64,000 nucleotides of DNA from Zelopaecilomyces penicillatus (taxonomy: Eukaryota > Ascomycota > Sordariomycetes > Hypocreales > Pseudodiploosporaceae): NCBI GenBank assembly GCA_005765155.1, contig VCCP01000002.1, forward strand, positions 5,146,001-5,210,000. The letters run 5' to 3'. The notes under the pieces were generated by a model that worked only from the letters and a program-made list of their open reading frames with translations, did no database searches and had not been told where the DNA came from. Of the stretch, positions 26,430-38,778 are shown piece after piece (the first letter of the stretch is position 1; each line of letters begins with the position of its first letter). Both the position numbers and the translations under genes were made by a program.

Positions 26430-28114
26430 AGGGCAGGCAGGCACCCACCACAGGATTACTCGCACGAGAGCCCTGGACTGTTGCAGGTGCGCATTATCAT
26501 TCATGCACGACTCATTTTGCCTCGACAACCACCAGCGTCAGCCTCAGGCGCCTGAAGCTAACAGGTTGCAAGTGCCAAAGCGATCATTACTGCGAGGAGA
26601 GCCATCTTGGGGCCTACATTCCTTCGGAGAGTCATTTCTGTGAGGACACCAGACGCTTGGAAGGGACGGGAACTCACCGAAAAGTAATCACGGTCAAGGC
26701 GGTAGTGATTCCTTAGCAACGGCCACTGACCGAGTCAACGGGCGACCTGTGCTTTGTATTCGTCCATAACCCTCATGTCCCTGGGGCAGGGGGTTTGCTA
26801 CATTTCCAAGGCACCAGCGCTGTTGTTGTTTGACACCTGCCCGTCTCGAGGGAGGGACAAGGCGAGAAAAGTTTTTCTTTGGCCCCGGAGGAGCCCTCTG
26901 AAGGACACGGCGGCGCGGCGACCGGATGTTGGGATTCCATCCCTAGGCTCCGTCATTTCGCTTACCCTGACCCGGTAAATTGGACTAGGGACCTCGGTGC
27001 TTTGAGTAGGGCCGGGAGTCGTCATTGCTGTCTAATCGACAGAGAGGGCTTGCGCACAACCCTGGCCGAAACAACACAAGAGTGCCAATCTGTTCAAATT
27101 GTTTGCCACGCCACATGGCCTGTTCATTACCAAAGTACGATGACAAAGCACGAATACTTGTATACGAGCTGGAGTACGAATACAACTTTGGATTCAAAAG
27201 GAAAGCTGCAGAAAAGCATAGGAGACAGAGAGCCAGAGAGAGTGGTTGGCTGTCAGGCATTTGCTACATCCGGCGGTGCTCGTTCGTATCTTGCCCGGGA
27301 GTAAGGTGTACCAATACACTAGGCCTTTGAGTCCAACGGACGCTCACCGGCAGTGCCGTGAGCAAAATCTCCAGAAGGGTCTCAGCCAAGACCGCACGAG
27401 AAAAATTAACTCGGCAGGCTCCCTCCTTTGCCGTTCAACGCAACACTGTGATCCTCCTCCACTTGCACCCAAAGGGGACACGGCTTCAGGAGCCAGTCAG
27501 AGCCGCAGCATTGGAGTGAGCGCCGGATGCTGGATGGGTGCAACCCAAAAACGAGGCACCCACCGGGCAGAAGAAGAAAAACGAGAAAAAGAGGGCACCA
27601 GAAATAACAAACAAGAATAAGCATCAGCAGGCAAACACCGGCTCCGTGCCTTCTGGCAGCCTCCAGCACTGTGTGGCTTGTGCACGAAGCTTCCACCAGC
27701 AGTGACTAAGCTGGGTTCTGAGTCACTAAGCGCACGCCCCTCCTTTAGCACTGTGAGTGTGAGTCCTGCGAGTCTGTGAGTCTGTCTGGAACCCAGGCAG
27801 GGCAGCCCGTTGTTCCATGCTTGCTGAGCCTGGCCCACAGCGCCCTTGCCCCCCTGTCGCATGCCTGTCCAGACCAGCAGGCCCCCCCCCCGGCTTCTCA
27901 CTGACCCTCACTGAGGGCGAACCCTTGTCCTGCTACTGTTGGGAGGCGCCCGTGTCCCGGCCAGTGCCCACACCATCACAAAGTCTGGACACCAATATAT
28001 ACCTCGACACGCACCCACATCAGGCTTCGTCTCTCTTTCTGACTTCTTCCATCTCTTTGGCATTTGCCAATCACAACATCCCCACTCACTTGTCAATCAT
28101 TACAGAAGCACGTC

Positions 28115-28366
28115 GACGTCGACAGAAGACGTCATCTCTCACACACATCATCTACCGCCGCTGGCCTTTGCTGTCTAGCGACGTTTCTGAATCAAAACAA
28201 CTCAGACTCTCTGGAATCTGGGCCCCGAGTTTTCTCAACAGGTCTTTTTAATATTCTGCTGCAAATCGGTCATGTTCGCCACAAGTCACACACATAACCC
28301 CTCTTCATCCGACTACATACCAAGGTGACGGGCATCACCACACTAAGACGTCTCTTCCCCGACGTC
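28115..28366 (+). promoter_or_regulatory. Cluster of four GACGTC palindromes (CRE/ATF-like core)
   Basis: GACGTC occurs at 28115-28120, 28128-28133, 28347-28352 and 28361-28366. Two copies continue as GACGTCAT and GACGTCAG. The full bZIP CRE/ATF site is TGACGTCA, so these are seven-of-eight matches at best. They lie 226 to 477 bases upstream of the ATG at 28592, in the expected promoter. Binding by an Atf1/CREB-type factor is inferred. Confidence 0.55.
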
Positions 28367-28378
28367 AGCAGACACAGA

Positions 28379-28387
28379 TATATAAAA
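28379..28387 (+). promoter_or_regulatory. TATA-like box for the gene at 28592
   Basis: TATATAAAA lies 205 bases upstream of the ATG and just downstream of the last GACGTC. A start of transcription about 30-100 bases downstream would give a leader of roughly 100-180 bases. Confidence 0.45.
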
Positions 28388-28591
28388 CACAGGGCCTCTC
28401 GCGAGAGAAAAATCTGGAGCATCCACACAGCTCCGCAAAGTTTATTTTAGGGACAGCATTTAACCTACCCATACACACGAACCGACATCGACGACAAGTC
28501 CGATAGTCAAAAAACTTAAAAAACCCCACGCCGACACGGAGGTGGTTGAGGAGTGGAAGTTGAGAGAGCATCGCAGGAGCAGCTCCGGACC

Positions 28592-29848
28592 ATGAACTAC
28601 CCTTCACCACGAACCCCAGGATCCACTCCGATCCACGAGTGGGAATACTCACGAATGTCGTCGGCAACTCCCACTCCATCCCCGCGGCCCAGCTGGCTCG
28701 ATGCGACGCCTCGACGACCGGCGACCCGAGCGGCGCACAGCAGGGCCAGCAGTTATTCTCAAGGCGGTGCTGCCACTACCCCACGAGCGCCTCCTGTAGA
28801 CTCACCACGCTACAACAGCTCCGGTCAATATGCCACGGTTGATGTGAGTGCCAAAAATTTCTCGTCATCACGCCGGCCCTCGGGCTCGTTCCAAGTCCCT
28901 GCTGGGCGCGGACGCCGATCCTCCCACACCTATGTGCGGACCTCAACTCCTTATGGGGAATCTGATGAGGATGAGGTTGATGAGGCTTTGGGGCGCACGC
29001 ATGTGTTGTTTTCCGAGTCGCGAACCAAGAGCCGCAGGCACTCGCATCATCGTGACCTTGATGGGGGATGGTACACTAATCACGACCGCTACTCGCAGGG
29101 AAATGCATACTATGCCGACCCAGCCTATGCGCGGGAATCAGTGTACGACTCACCACAACCGATGCCAGCTCAGGCACGCCCTCCTACCAGTCACTCTCAC
29201 TCTCGACGGACATCTGCTTCCATCCCCCAGAGACCCTCGACCGTTCGCCCCGTGAGCAACACATCGTCGTCGGCATCGTACAGGACCAAGCCTCCCGCCC
29301 AACCCAAGGCAACTGACGTTGACGCCCGGCGTCACCGCATTCCTGCTGGATACTCACTTAAGAACTGGGATCCTAGTGAGGAACCCATCTTGCTCTTGGG
29401 TAGCGTATTTGACAGCAACAGCTTGGGCAAGTGGATTTATGACTGGACAGTCTACCGAGCAGGTGCCAACACCCCCATTGCCGAAATGGCTGGAGAACTT
29501 TGGCTTCTCTTGATCCAGCTCGCAGGCAAGGTTAAACGAGCCGAGGATGTGCTAGGTCGTGTTCGCAGCGCCGAGAACCGGGAGACGATGAACGAGTTCA
29601 TTGAGGCCGGAGAGCGACTTACCGACAAGCTTCGTGTCCTGCTCAAGGCTTGCGAAGCCCCTATGCTCAAGGCCGCTAAGAAAAAGCAGTCTGGTCTTGG
29701 CAAGAACTCTGGAGTCGAATTCGTCGACACTCTCTTTGGACGCGACAGAGAGTTGGCCAAGACGGAAAAGTTCATGCAGAGCGTGCGACTATTCAGCCTC
29801 CGGTTTGATGCCAATTGTGATGAGATTCTCCAGAACCCAGCCCTCTAG
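28592..29848 (+). CDS. Conserved fungal protein of unknown function, Ser/Pro-rich N-terminus
   Basis: A single exon of 418 residues. The frame is open further upstream, but the first ATG is at 28592 (MNYPSPRTPGS). Residues 1 to about 240 are Ser/Pro/Arg/Tyr-rich, contain an acidic patch (GESDEDEVDEALG) and are probably disordered. Residues about 245-418 are different: RRHRIPAGYSLKNWDP, then EEPILLLGSVFDSNSLGKWI, then several helices with hydrophobic heptads, and DTLFGRDRELAKTEKFMQ near the end. I recall this C-terminal region as conserved in ascomycete proteins that databases often label vegetative cell wall protein gp1. That label has no support in the sequence: there is no signal peptide and no membrane segment. 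A helical scaffold with a disordered arm is the most that can be said. Confidence 0.85.
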   Translation: MNYPSPRTPGSTPIHEWEYSRMSSATPTPSPRPSWLDATPRRPATRAAHSRASSYSQGGAATTPRAPPVDSPRYNSSGQYATVDVSAKNFSSSRRPSGSFQVPAGRGRRSSHTYVRTSTPYGESDEDEVDEALGRTHVLFSESRTKSRRHSHHRDLDGGWYTNHDRYSQGNAYYADPAYARESVYDSPQPMPAQARPPTSHSHSRRTSASIPQRPSTVRPVSNTSSSASYRTKPPAQPKATDVDARRHRIPAGYSLKNWDPSEEPILLLGSVFDSNSLGKWIYDWTVYRAGANTPIAEMAGELWLLLIQLAGKVKRAEDVLGRVRSAENRETMNEFIEAGERLTDKLRVLLKACEAPMLKAAKKKQSGLGKNSGVEFVDTLFGRDRELAKTEKFMQSVRLFSLRFDANCDEILQNPAL

Positions 29849-31379
29849 AGGATTTATATCGACCCATACAGGAACTTACTAGCCAGGGACCATTTTTTTT
29901 TTTTTGAAAAGGAAAATCACATTCCCGGAGTGGCCACAGGATTTGAGGAGCTATCCCCCATCCCGTCCCTGGACAGAAGTTTCAAGTACCAACCAAAAGT
30001 TTCTACCCTCTTCAGCATTATACCCTCCTGACATGAACCTTCCGCGGATACCGGAGTCATTCCAAGTTGACCATGCCTCCACCGGATGGAAGGGCCCGAG
30101 AAAGACTGTATACTACCTTTTTTTAACGTGTTGGACCGTGGATTTCCTTTGGATACCCAAACCGCCGTGGAATTTTCTATATTCTTTTTTATTTTTATTT
30201 TATTTTCTTCTTCTTCTCTAGCTAATGTGTCGAGCTTGTCCCTGGGCGCGAAATGATTTTGTTTCTTTTTCTTGGTTCAAAAAGACAGATTTCTTTCTTT
30301 AAGGGCGACCTGTACCACCACCACACCACCATTTGCACACGCGAAAGGGACATCGAGACACGGGGCTATTTTCCTATCTAAAGATACCCAGCGATATCAT
30401 TTCGGGAGTCGCGATCGAGCGAAGGCCGAGAGAGGAGAGGGCAGGTGGCAAGATGGGTTTTTTGAACGTTTAGTGATTACGTTTTTTTGTTCAGCAAGAT
30501 AATACGCCTCACGGGATTTATGGAATGGGATTAGAGGCAAAACGGGTAGGAGGAACTGGGAAATAGACGGGGTTTAGTTTTGGCTTTTTTCATTTTCATC
30601 ATTTTTTCCTGCTTATGCAACGACGATGGCTTTCAACGAGCTCTAACCTTTTACTATGTCTTTTTTTTTGTGGATTTTGCTGATATTTTTGAATTGTTCG
30701 GTTGGAATTTGATTCTCAACGACATGTGCGTTGCTCTGCAAAGGGAGAGAGGGAGTCCCTGTCACCAAGTGCAGGGTTTGGAAGTTTGTGTGGGTTTGGG
30801 GCTTGCCCTGCCACTTCAGGGATGTTTGACCCTAGGAGAAAAAAAAACCAGATTAGACTAAAAAAAAACTAGGAACAAGATTGAAACTGAAAATTGCTTC
30901 TTCGCAAGTGACTTGATTGCCGTGACATTTGGTACTTGGCCTGTGAATATTAATGGTGTGCAACCGCTGCTAAGTTTTACATTTTAGAACATCTCCAAAA
31001 GGCCTGCACACCCTCACCATTCTCTGCCATGATTAATTACAAGTGCCCACAAGCCGTGCCCTCTCCCGTCGCTAAAACTCACATGGCTGGGGTTGCACCC
31101 ACCGCCACGCTCTCTGGCAGTGTGTGTGTGCCCTGAAAAAGTGCCCTGAAAGAAAGGTAAAAAAACTTCTCTCCCATAGCGCGCCAGGGGCCGGCGGAAG
31201 GGATCGCCGGAGTTGCCACAAGGTGGATCCGCGTGTCTCCACCCTTATTGTGCGGCGGGCCATCAGGGGGGGTCATCCACTAAAAACACTTTACAGGCAG
31301 GCTTTACCTACGTAATTGTGGCTGGGCCGGTCGGATTGAGTAAGAATTGAGAACCATGCAGGCCGGGCCCCAAAAGTCG

Positions 31380-31400
31380 TTTTTTTTTTTTTTTTTTTTT
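31380..31400. repeat. T21 homopolymer
   Basis: Twenty-one T residues in a row in gene-free DNA. Confidence 0.95.
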
Positions 31401-32085
31401 ATGTCAGCGCTATTATCGGATTCCCCATGGTTCTGGAATCCAGTTTGGGGGGATGGAATCTTGTAGGAGCGCTTGCTTGTTGGTTCGATGAGGATTTTGG
31501 GTATGACATGACATGACATGCCATGACACGCGGGCTGTGCTGTGCTGTGCACACCACACTTTAACAGGGCAAGGGAAGTAGGTGTGCATAGGTGGGTGTT
31601 TGCTCGTAATTCTTGTAGACATGTGTCTCATTTTCGCTGGGAGCGGACATTTTGTAATGGATGTGTATACAGTACACTTTATAATACGGAGTGAGTGTGT
31701 GTAGTAATTACACACACACTGCGGCGTAAGCGCACAAGTTTAGCTACGTAGTAGATGAGGATGTATGAAAAGTAAAGGCACGACTCGGGGAGGAGGAGGT
31801 ACACTGTTGGCGAATGATTTGGACGAAGTATTTGACTGGAGCGTCTGTGCATTTTCTGGTAGAATCTTACACAAAGATGGATGTCGTTATATAGAGGACA
31901 GATATCAAGGCATTAACATAGACCAGTATGGGCGAAGATGCACGAGGCATTATGTGATTGTGATAATTTGGCCCCCCCTTCTTTTGTTACCCATCGTTCA
32001 TGCGACTGACTGCATGCGGGCTCGGTCCGTTCCCTCCCCCTGCTTTTTTCCCTTTCGCCCTGCTTCTTACAGGAAAGCGGATTTT

Positions 32086-32109
32086 GGTGGTGGTGGTGGT
32101 GGTGGTGGT
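32086..32109 (+). repeat. GGT microsatellite, 8 units
   Basis: Eight exact GGT units followed by six G residues. It lies in gene-free DNA. Confidence 0.95.
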
Positions 32110-32994
32110 GGGGGGCAAAGAAGATGGGTATGAGTGATTTTCACCATCCTGGGCTGGGCTGTGTATGCCTACATTCCAATAGTACTTGGTAATATATAGA
32201 GTTTGAGGGTTACTTATGTATATTTGATTACATTAGTAGTCTACATGAGTGCCATGTGGGAGTGTGGTTCTTGGGGGAGAACAAAAAAAGGGGGTAAGTG
32301 AGGGTCTGAGGTAACTTGTTCATGCATGATGCATAGGTAGGTAGGCAAAACCGGATCTTGGGGACGTTGGGAAAATGGAATAGAATATTGATATCATGAT
32401 GAAAAAAAGAAGACATTCTATCAAATTCCTTTGTGTATTGTACATTATAGAAAAAAAAGACAGTAAACGGGGCTTGGTGGCGTCTGTCTTTCGATGGAAG
32501 GGCCCTTTTGTCCGTTCGAGCCACACACCCAACGGCTGTGCTTTTCCCCCCCTTTCTACAATGAGAAATACCCGACTGTAGATATTGATGTATAGAAAGT
32601 CAAAACTTCAAGTCCCTCCGGTTCGCTACCGACAGGGGGAGGCGTGAATCACATCTTTTTCGTTTCCTTTTCATTCCACGCACCCCCATGTGTTCTGAAG
32701 CTCATGAGCTAGGGGGGGAGAAGCCAGCTAATATTAGGCAAACTCCAAAAAGGAAGGAAAAAAACAACTCTTTAGAGTGCTGGTCCATGCGTTTTGTCAA
32801 ATCAACCATACACGAGTGTCTTTGTTTATCGTTTTTTTGGGCTGGGGCCAGGGTACCTAAGGAAGCCTCCCCTGTTTGCGTAGGAAAGTAAGGTAGGTAC
32901 AGTATGAGAATGTCTCGTTGGGATTTTGCCAAGGCTCCCGCCGGCCTACGGGAGACAGAGAGAGGCTCCCAAACCAAGACGCCTCACAGAAACA

Positions 32995-33014
32995 AAAGAA
33001 AGAAAGAAAGAAAG
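32995..33014 (+). repeat. AAAG microsatellite, 5 units
   Basis: Five exact AAAG units. Confidence 0.9.
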
Positions 33015-34590
33015 TTCAAGATTCAATGTCTAAAGTCATGTATTTTGGTTCACTGAGCCTCAATCCACAAAAAAACTTGGTTGTAGGGTCTTGGCGGCGC
33101 CTCTTGTTTGTGTTGTTGGTGACTTTTGCCTTTTGCTTTTTGCTATTGTTATTTGTGTTCCCGCTGAGGGTTGAGGCGTGAGTTTCGTTATGGCCAAAGA
33201 CAATTTCAACAGAGAGAGCGATGATGCACTTGAACAGACAAAACATGTCTTTCTACCTACAATGCTTGTGTGCTGCGTATTGGCTCAACAGGCCATTGGG
33301 AATGCATCGCTCCAAGTTAGCAGATTCATGTACTTAGTGCTCGCCGTAAATTACTTAAACACCCATACCGCACTCAAATAAAACATGTACATACCATCCA
33401 CGCACTGCAATTCGTCACATAGGCGCGTGTGGGCTAGTCAATCACTCTCTTGTGCTCCCGCCCTGTCTCAGCTAAAAGAGAGGACAATGAATGGGGAGGG
33501 AGTCCTATTAGCAAGTTGCGCACGCACTGTACAACACAGTGGAAAAACCACACCCAAACAAACTCCCCGCCGAAGAAAGGGGGTTACACGGTAACACCTG
33601 GGAGGGAACAAATTAAAGAAAAAACCGCTGGGATGACTTGGAGGGTTACCTTGTTGCGCCGCCCCCTTCAGCCTTGTCTTGAAAAAACTTTTTCTTAGTG
33701 TGTGTGTCTTGGAGCTGAGAAGGGGGAGGGGCTACTATATGAAACAACCGAAAAAAAAAAACATCACTCTATGGACGGCTCGTGAGGAGGAGCAAAAAGA
33801 AGAAGCTACTAAACATGTATATTATTGCGCTTAGGAGACAGACAAGAGTCATGTTTGTGTTGCAGTTTGCGATAGTGCAACTCTGGCGACTGTTTGTGTG
33901 CGCTTCACGACACGGTGTCGCTGACTGTGTTGATGGTTGGTGGTGGTGGTGATGGTGGTGGTGTGCAGGTTTGGGAAGACCGTCATCGTCAGCTCGTGCA
34001 TGCCGAGACGGACGATTCGTTCATTCCTACGTCGGTAGGTAATAATAGTTCAGCACGCAGATATTGTAAAAGTTGGGCTGGGATGCAGGGCCTAGCTCAT
34101 GGATGGATATCTTGTAGCCTATTGATGTAATATTCACCGGCTGGATGCTACCTTTACACACATCTCAACGGCCTTCATGGGATCCCTTTGTCGGTAAGGC
34201 ATGCACGTCCGACAAGAGTACAGTATAACCAGCCGTAAGACGCCCAAACCCGATGCGACACTGGCAGACCCTTTATTTTTCGCCTCAGTCATCATCCATC
34301 ATCACCAAAATCGTAACTGGCCAGCCCTGCTGACTTGGTGTTGCATTTTTCTCAAGCTCACCTCAGCCCCCCCCCTTTAGCCTGGTCTTTGTTTCTCGGT
34401 CCGTCCTGGCCGTAGTTCCGCCACATCAACACTTTACTACCTATGTTTGTTTGCTTTTTCTTCTTAGCATTTGTGCGCAGGCTTTTGTACCGAGAGCCGG
34501 AACCGGCACTAAGCAAGTGTGGTTTAATATAGACAATCCATGGAACTGGGGGAGGTGCCCCCACTTTTGCAGGTTTTGTTTTCCCATCCG

Positions 34591-34609
34591 TCAATCAATC
34601 AATCAATCA
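34591..34609 (+). repeat. TCAA microsatellite, 4.75 units
   Basis: Four TCAA units and a partial fifth. Confidence 0.9.
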
Positions 34610-37212
34610 GGACAACCCTGACCGAGATAGAGGCGTTCGTCTGTTCCCAGTAGTGTGCAGCATGTTTGCTATTTGCCTACCATATAAGGAGCAGTGTTTG
34701 TCAGTGGCCCCCAATGAGAATGCACTACATATTAGTACCCCATGTGTCTCGTCTGGCCCGGCGCTTAACAAATCTGTGCATATAGTAGTAACAAGCAACA
34801 ACCCACAATTGTGCAGAGAAGCCTACATAATTATGTGCCTAGTACCCGTTATTACATTGCCGAATGCCCTTCCCCGCATGTCCCGCCATGCTTTCTCCAT
34901 GGTCATGTGAGTGTGTGTGTGTGTGGGGGGGGAGTCACTTTAGACGTTTTGTTGACTTGCATCAACGGCCAAAACCCACCCGGTCTGTCTGCGATATCGC
35001 GGGAAGGATTCTTTTGGTCCTCTTCCCCCCCCGCCTTGAACCAATTGGGACCGCAGCGAGCACGCATCTGCACCTCCTCTCTAGACAACTGTTTCCCCAT
35101 AAATTGCCTTCTCAACATGTAGTATGCGTGTGCTTGGTGACGTGCTTCCGCTTGCCTCTGGCCCCTACACCTACAGGATGTATGTGCTAACGTCTTCATG
35201 TGCTTCTGCTTTTCCCCGCTTCGCTGAGGCTGAGGCTGGGGAGACAAAGGCGGGGGTGAAGGACACATGGCTCAATGCAGCTAGCAGAGAGAGTGGGCGA
35301 GGGAAACAATAGCGAGGAAGAGCAACAGAAGCGTCGCTTTGTGGTGTTTGGTTTCATCGGTTCCTTTTCCACCAGGGGCGGAGACGCGGGCTCCATCCCG
35401 ATTGCGGGCAAATTGACCTCTCCCCTTTCCCACCGCATGCATTGAGAACTCTCCGCACACCAAGTGGTGGCAGTAGTTCGTGATAGGTGTTCCCATTTTC
35501 GTCTCCGGCGGGCCGCAATGCGTGTCCCAACCGAGGAGACACAAGAGGACAACACACGCCACCTCGTCTTTCTTCCCATTGGCCTGTTGTTCAGCAGCCA
35601 CCAAGACCCTAACTGGCTGCTGCGAATGATGATGGATATGAGGAGTCGTTTTCTTGGAAAGTCTTCATCATCATCGTCATCATCTACCTACCACTAGTGT
35701 GTTGAGCAATTGGATCCCTATCCTCTCGCAAATCGATTGTGAGCAGGCATTGAAGCTGGGGTAATGGCTGGCCAGATGCATTGGTACATAGAAGTCGGGA
35801 AAGTCTTCCATTTCTCGCCCTCAAGGAAACAAAAGTGGAAATGCAGTTATGGTTGCGAGGCTGGACAGCAGCGATATCGCTCGACGTAACAAGCATGTTG
35901 ACGAATTGTACTGGCGTCTGGATTGCCACTATCGACTGGACTAGCCATGGGCCCACAACACAGTTCATCTATCCATGTTCTTTGTCTCTTTATGCTTTTT
36001 TGACAAAGCTTGGGCAAGAGGTTTCATTTATAATACGTTGGAATCGTTCATGCATTTCCTGCAGCATTAGCGTGGCTCAGATAAATACTCTATTTAGCGA
36101 AATGGGTTGAAGCCCTGGTCTGGTGTGTACCGATCAGTTTGATGGGGTCGAGTTGAGATTTTGACTCTTAGAACTCAGTTTGCCGGCCTCTGGGTGAGCT
36201 TTTCATCTCTACAGATCGGATCAAAATAACAGGGCGTGCCGGAAAATCCATCGCGCTTTGAGTCTACAGCTGCTGTTGAGCAAGACTGAGATCTGGATCG
36301 AGGTGTCTGCCCGTCAATATCCCACGATGCTGAGAAGGCAGTATGCTGAGATGTTGAAGAAATCAAGAACAGTTTAGTGAGGGCCATCTGCGGCCGCGTT
36401 GCTGCACGCAAGATCTGAGATTGAAAGATCTTGAACTAGTATGCTGGAAGATGGAGAAGCGTGGCAAATGGCATATACACTCGACTTCGTAGTCGTTCGT
36501 TGTTTGAGTAGATTGGATGCAACTTCTGCTGAGGGATGACATGACAAGATGGAACAGTACTGCTGGTATACATTTGCATTATTTTCTTCAACTGTAAATA
36601 CCTAACCTATATCTATAGAGAATAAGGACTATATTATCCATTTCAAGATGACTACATGTAGACTTCTTAGTTCGTCCAGAATATTTTATAGAAATCTTTG
36701 TCAAAATAATGACACTCACTCTGAATAAGAATGACCCCAGTATGTTAAACTTCGCTTGGACCAGCTCCTTCATCGCGTTTGCGTGTTTCTCATCTATTCC
36801 TGGATAGAATTCAGCGATCTATTGGTTGATGCATTGGAGCATGGTCATCATTCCTTTCATCCTATCTGGGGTCACAGCTGGTTGGGTTTGTTGGTTATCA
36901 GCAGGATTCTGTCGTGGTTCATCCATCCGTTGGAATACCTCCTGCGATGACATACCATTGTTGATGCGGTATAAAGCGGTTCAATGAACAATATGATGCT
37001 ATCATACCAAGACTCCGGACAAGTACATCAGCCTGTGAGACCATTCATATTCATGCCGTTAGGCCGGACTAAGATAGACATGTAGTCAACTCGACCATTC
37101 GCAGATATTAATTATCTACTCAAACCGGAATTGTCAACATCCATTCAATCACGGGGCTATAAGGACTTTAAAAGTAAAGTCAACTGGCAAAAGTGTCAAT
37201 CGTGTAGCTTGG

Positions 37213-37390
37213 TTTTTTTTTTTTTTTTTTTTTTAGGTTTTTATGTTGTGAGGTTTTTTTCTTGTCTTTTTTTCTTGTTTCTTTCTTTCCCTCTTTTTTC
37301 TGACTGTCTTTCTTTTCAGTGGGTTTTGTTCTTTTTTTTTTTTAGATTTTTTCTCATCTCTTCTGTTTTTTTTCTTCTTGACTTCCTCTT
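37213..37390 (+). repeat. T22 homopolymer and polypyrimidine tract
   Basis: Twenty-two T residues (37213-37234) are followed by about 150 bases that are almost entirely T with some C and G. The tract is open in one frame as a run of Phe/Leu/Ser codons, but this is a composition effect and not a protein. Confidence 0.85.
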
Positions 37391-38169
37391 TCACGAGGAG
37401 TCGCAGTTGAACCCATGATCTTTCTGGTCTTTCTCTGTCTGTTGTGGGGAGGATGGGATACGTACTCTATGCTATCCCATTGAGTAAGTACAAGTCCTCC
37501 ACATTTCCCAATAGTCCATAGGAGTAAACCTTTATATATACCTCTTGTTGCGTGTTGCTGTCGTGGCCTCTGGTTGGATGGTTAAGGGGCAAAGGTGGAT
37601 TCGTGTGAATGCTGAACGAAACCTTGTTGAGGAAGTTAGGAGGGGGTTGTGAGGAAAAGTCACATGAGCTGCCGGTATGTTTGTGGAGATGAACTCAGAT
37701 GGCGAGCTCTTTTAGACTTTGTCTGTGCTGAGTGAGGATGATGTGGGTGTTGATGGTTAGAGAGTGTTGGCCGCGGGGTTCATTGTTGGCCATGCGGGGA
37801 GTTGGGATGCTCTTGAAAGAGACAATTGTAGGTGAAAGGGGGCAAAGAGGCATCATGAGCTTGTCAGCAGCTAAGTTGTCTGGCTCGAGTCACATTATGG
37901 GTACAGTTGGAAGCTAGTGCTCTATGATGAAGAAAGAGATGTTGATATTCACTCCAACTTCACCAAAGTACCATCACGATAAAGAAACATTATTCAATTT
38001 ATCTAGACATCCATGGCAAAGCCGTGTCCTGGTCATAATCGAATGAATCACGTCCTGTCGTACATTCTCATCGAAGTGCGGCGCAAAGCGACCATGAATT
38101 TCCCTATGCCAGAATAGTTGGGGGCCGCTTTTGAGGAATTCGAGCTGGATACATATTTCCCAGACATGC

Positions 38170-38778
38170 TCATGGATCTGCCACCTTAGGCTTAAACATG
38201 CTTTTTATCCTCTCCACCTCCGCTTCATACTCTCGTCTTTGAGACTCATCTGAGATACCTTTGAGCATGTCTGGCAAGTACGTCGCCTTGAAGTACTTGT
38301 TATCATGGTTATAGGTCGAAACCTGAAACACCTGCTGCATCATCTTGATATCAATCGACATGTTGAATCGGATTCTATTCTCTTCGAAATTGAAAAGGTA
38401 GTAGACTTCGCTGAAGCCAGCCCAAGCGAGACCACTCACGCAAAGGCTACACGGCTCGTGTGTGGCATAGAATATAGTCTCCGATTTAGGTATTGGCCGT
38501 GTAGCAGGGTCTGGGAAGTCGACGGTAAAGTACTTTTCAATGCAATTTGTTTCAGCATGATGGAGCGGCGACAGATGATGGGTATTGCCAGTCGCCGTCA
38601 ACAATTCGAGGCTGGCACGGGAAAGGATGGCGGCTCCAAAGAGCCTCTCGCCATAGTTCACACCCTTGTTGAGAATTGGTAGGATGGTCTTCTCAGTAGT
38701 CTCTAGAAAAGCTGAGAGCAGCTGTGTGGAATTAAAGCTGGGAATTGCGATGACGTTCTCCAGCCCGTAAGTCGACAT
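38170..38778 (-). CDS. Cytidine/deoxycytidylate deaminase-fold protein (start uncertain)
   Basis: With the first in-frame ATG (38778) the protein has 202 residues. The zinc deaminase signature is complete: HAE in LHHAETNCIEK (His74, catalytic Glu76) and PCSLC in THEPCSLCVSG (Cys110, Cys113). This is the CMP/dCMP deaminase zinc-binding family; the substrate could be a nucleoside, nucleotide or free base. Nineteen further in-frame codons upstream of the ATG encode a hydrophobic stretch (LSYVRGTLLLVSAIAAVP) that looks like a secretion signal, but it begins at a GTG codon and is closed by an in-frame TAG further upstream. Either translation starts at 38778 and the enzyme is cytosolic, or an ATG-bearing upstream exon is spliced on, or an original start has been lost. 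It is divergent from the methyltransferase at 39333, 554 bases away. Confidence 0.75.
   Translation of the reverse strand: MSTYGLENVIAIPSFNSTQLLSAFLETTEKTILPILNKGVNYGERLFGAAILSRASLELLTATGNTHHLSPLHHAETNCIEKYFTVDFPDPATRPIPKSETIFYATHEPCSLCVSGLAWAGFSEVYYLFNFEENRIRFNMSIDIKMMQQVFQVSTYNHDNKYFKATYLPDMLKGISDESQRREYEAEVERIKSMFKPKVADP

Larger units (their letters stand above)
17128..28591. other. Long intergenic stretch without recognisable genes
   Basis: About 11.4 kb without a gene I can support. From about 17.2 to 19.1 kb the sequence is visibly A+T-richer than its surroundings and has no long frame. From about 20 kb on, base composition is mixed and frames are short and patternless on both strands. 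Local features are an A9G16 run (21788-21812), a cluster of TTAGG-type words (22358-22403), an AGGCTAC tandem repeat (26402-26429), and the promoter and leader of the gene at 28592 with four GACGTC palindromes and a TATA-like box. Confidence 0.5.
29849..38169. other. Long intergenic stretch rich in simple repeats
   Basis: About 8.3 kb without a gene I can support. The first kilobase is T-rich and is probably the 3' UTR and flank of the gene ending at 29848. The rest carries many simple repeats: T21 at 31380-31400, GGT x8 at 32086-32109, AAAG x5 at 32995-33014, TCAA x4.75 at 34591-34609, and T22 at 37213-37234 leading into a T/C-rich tract to about 37.39 kb. Frames of 60-130 codons exist on both strands but show no domain, and many begin at non-ATG codons. 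Confidence 0.5.

Noticed and set aside
37131..37418. 95-codon open frame of mostly Phe, Leu and Ser
   Set aside because: It is the reading of a T-rich tract with a T22 run; composition alone explains it.
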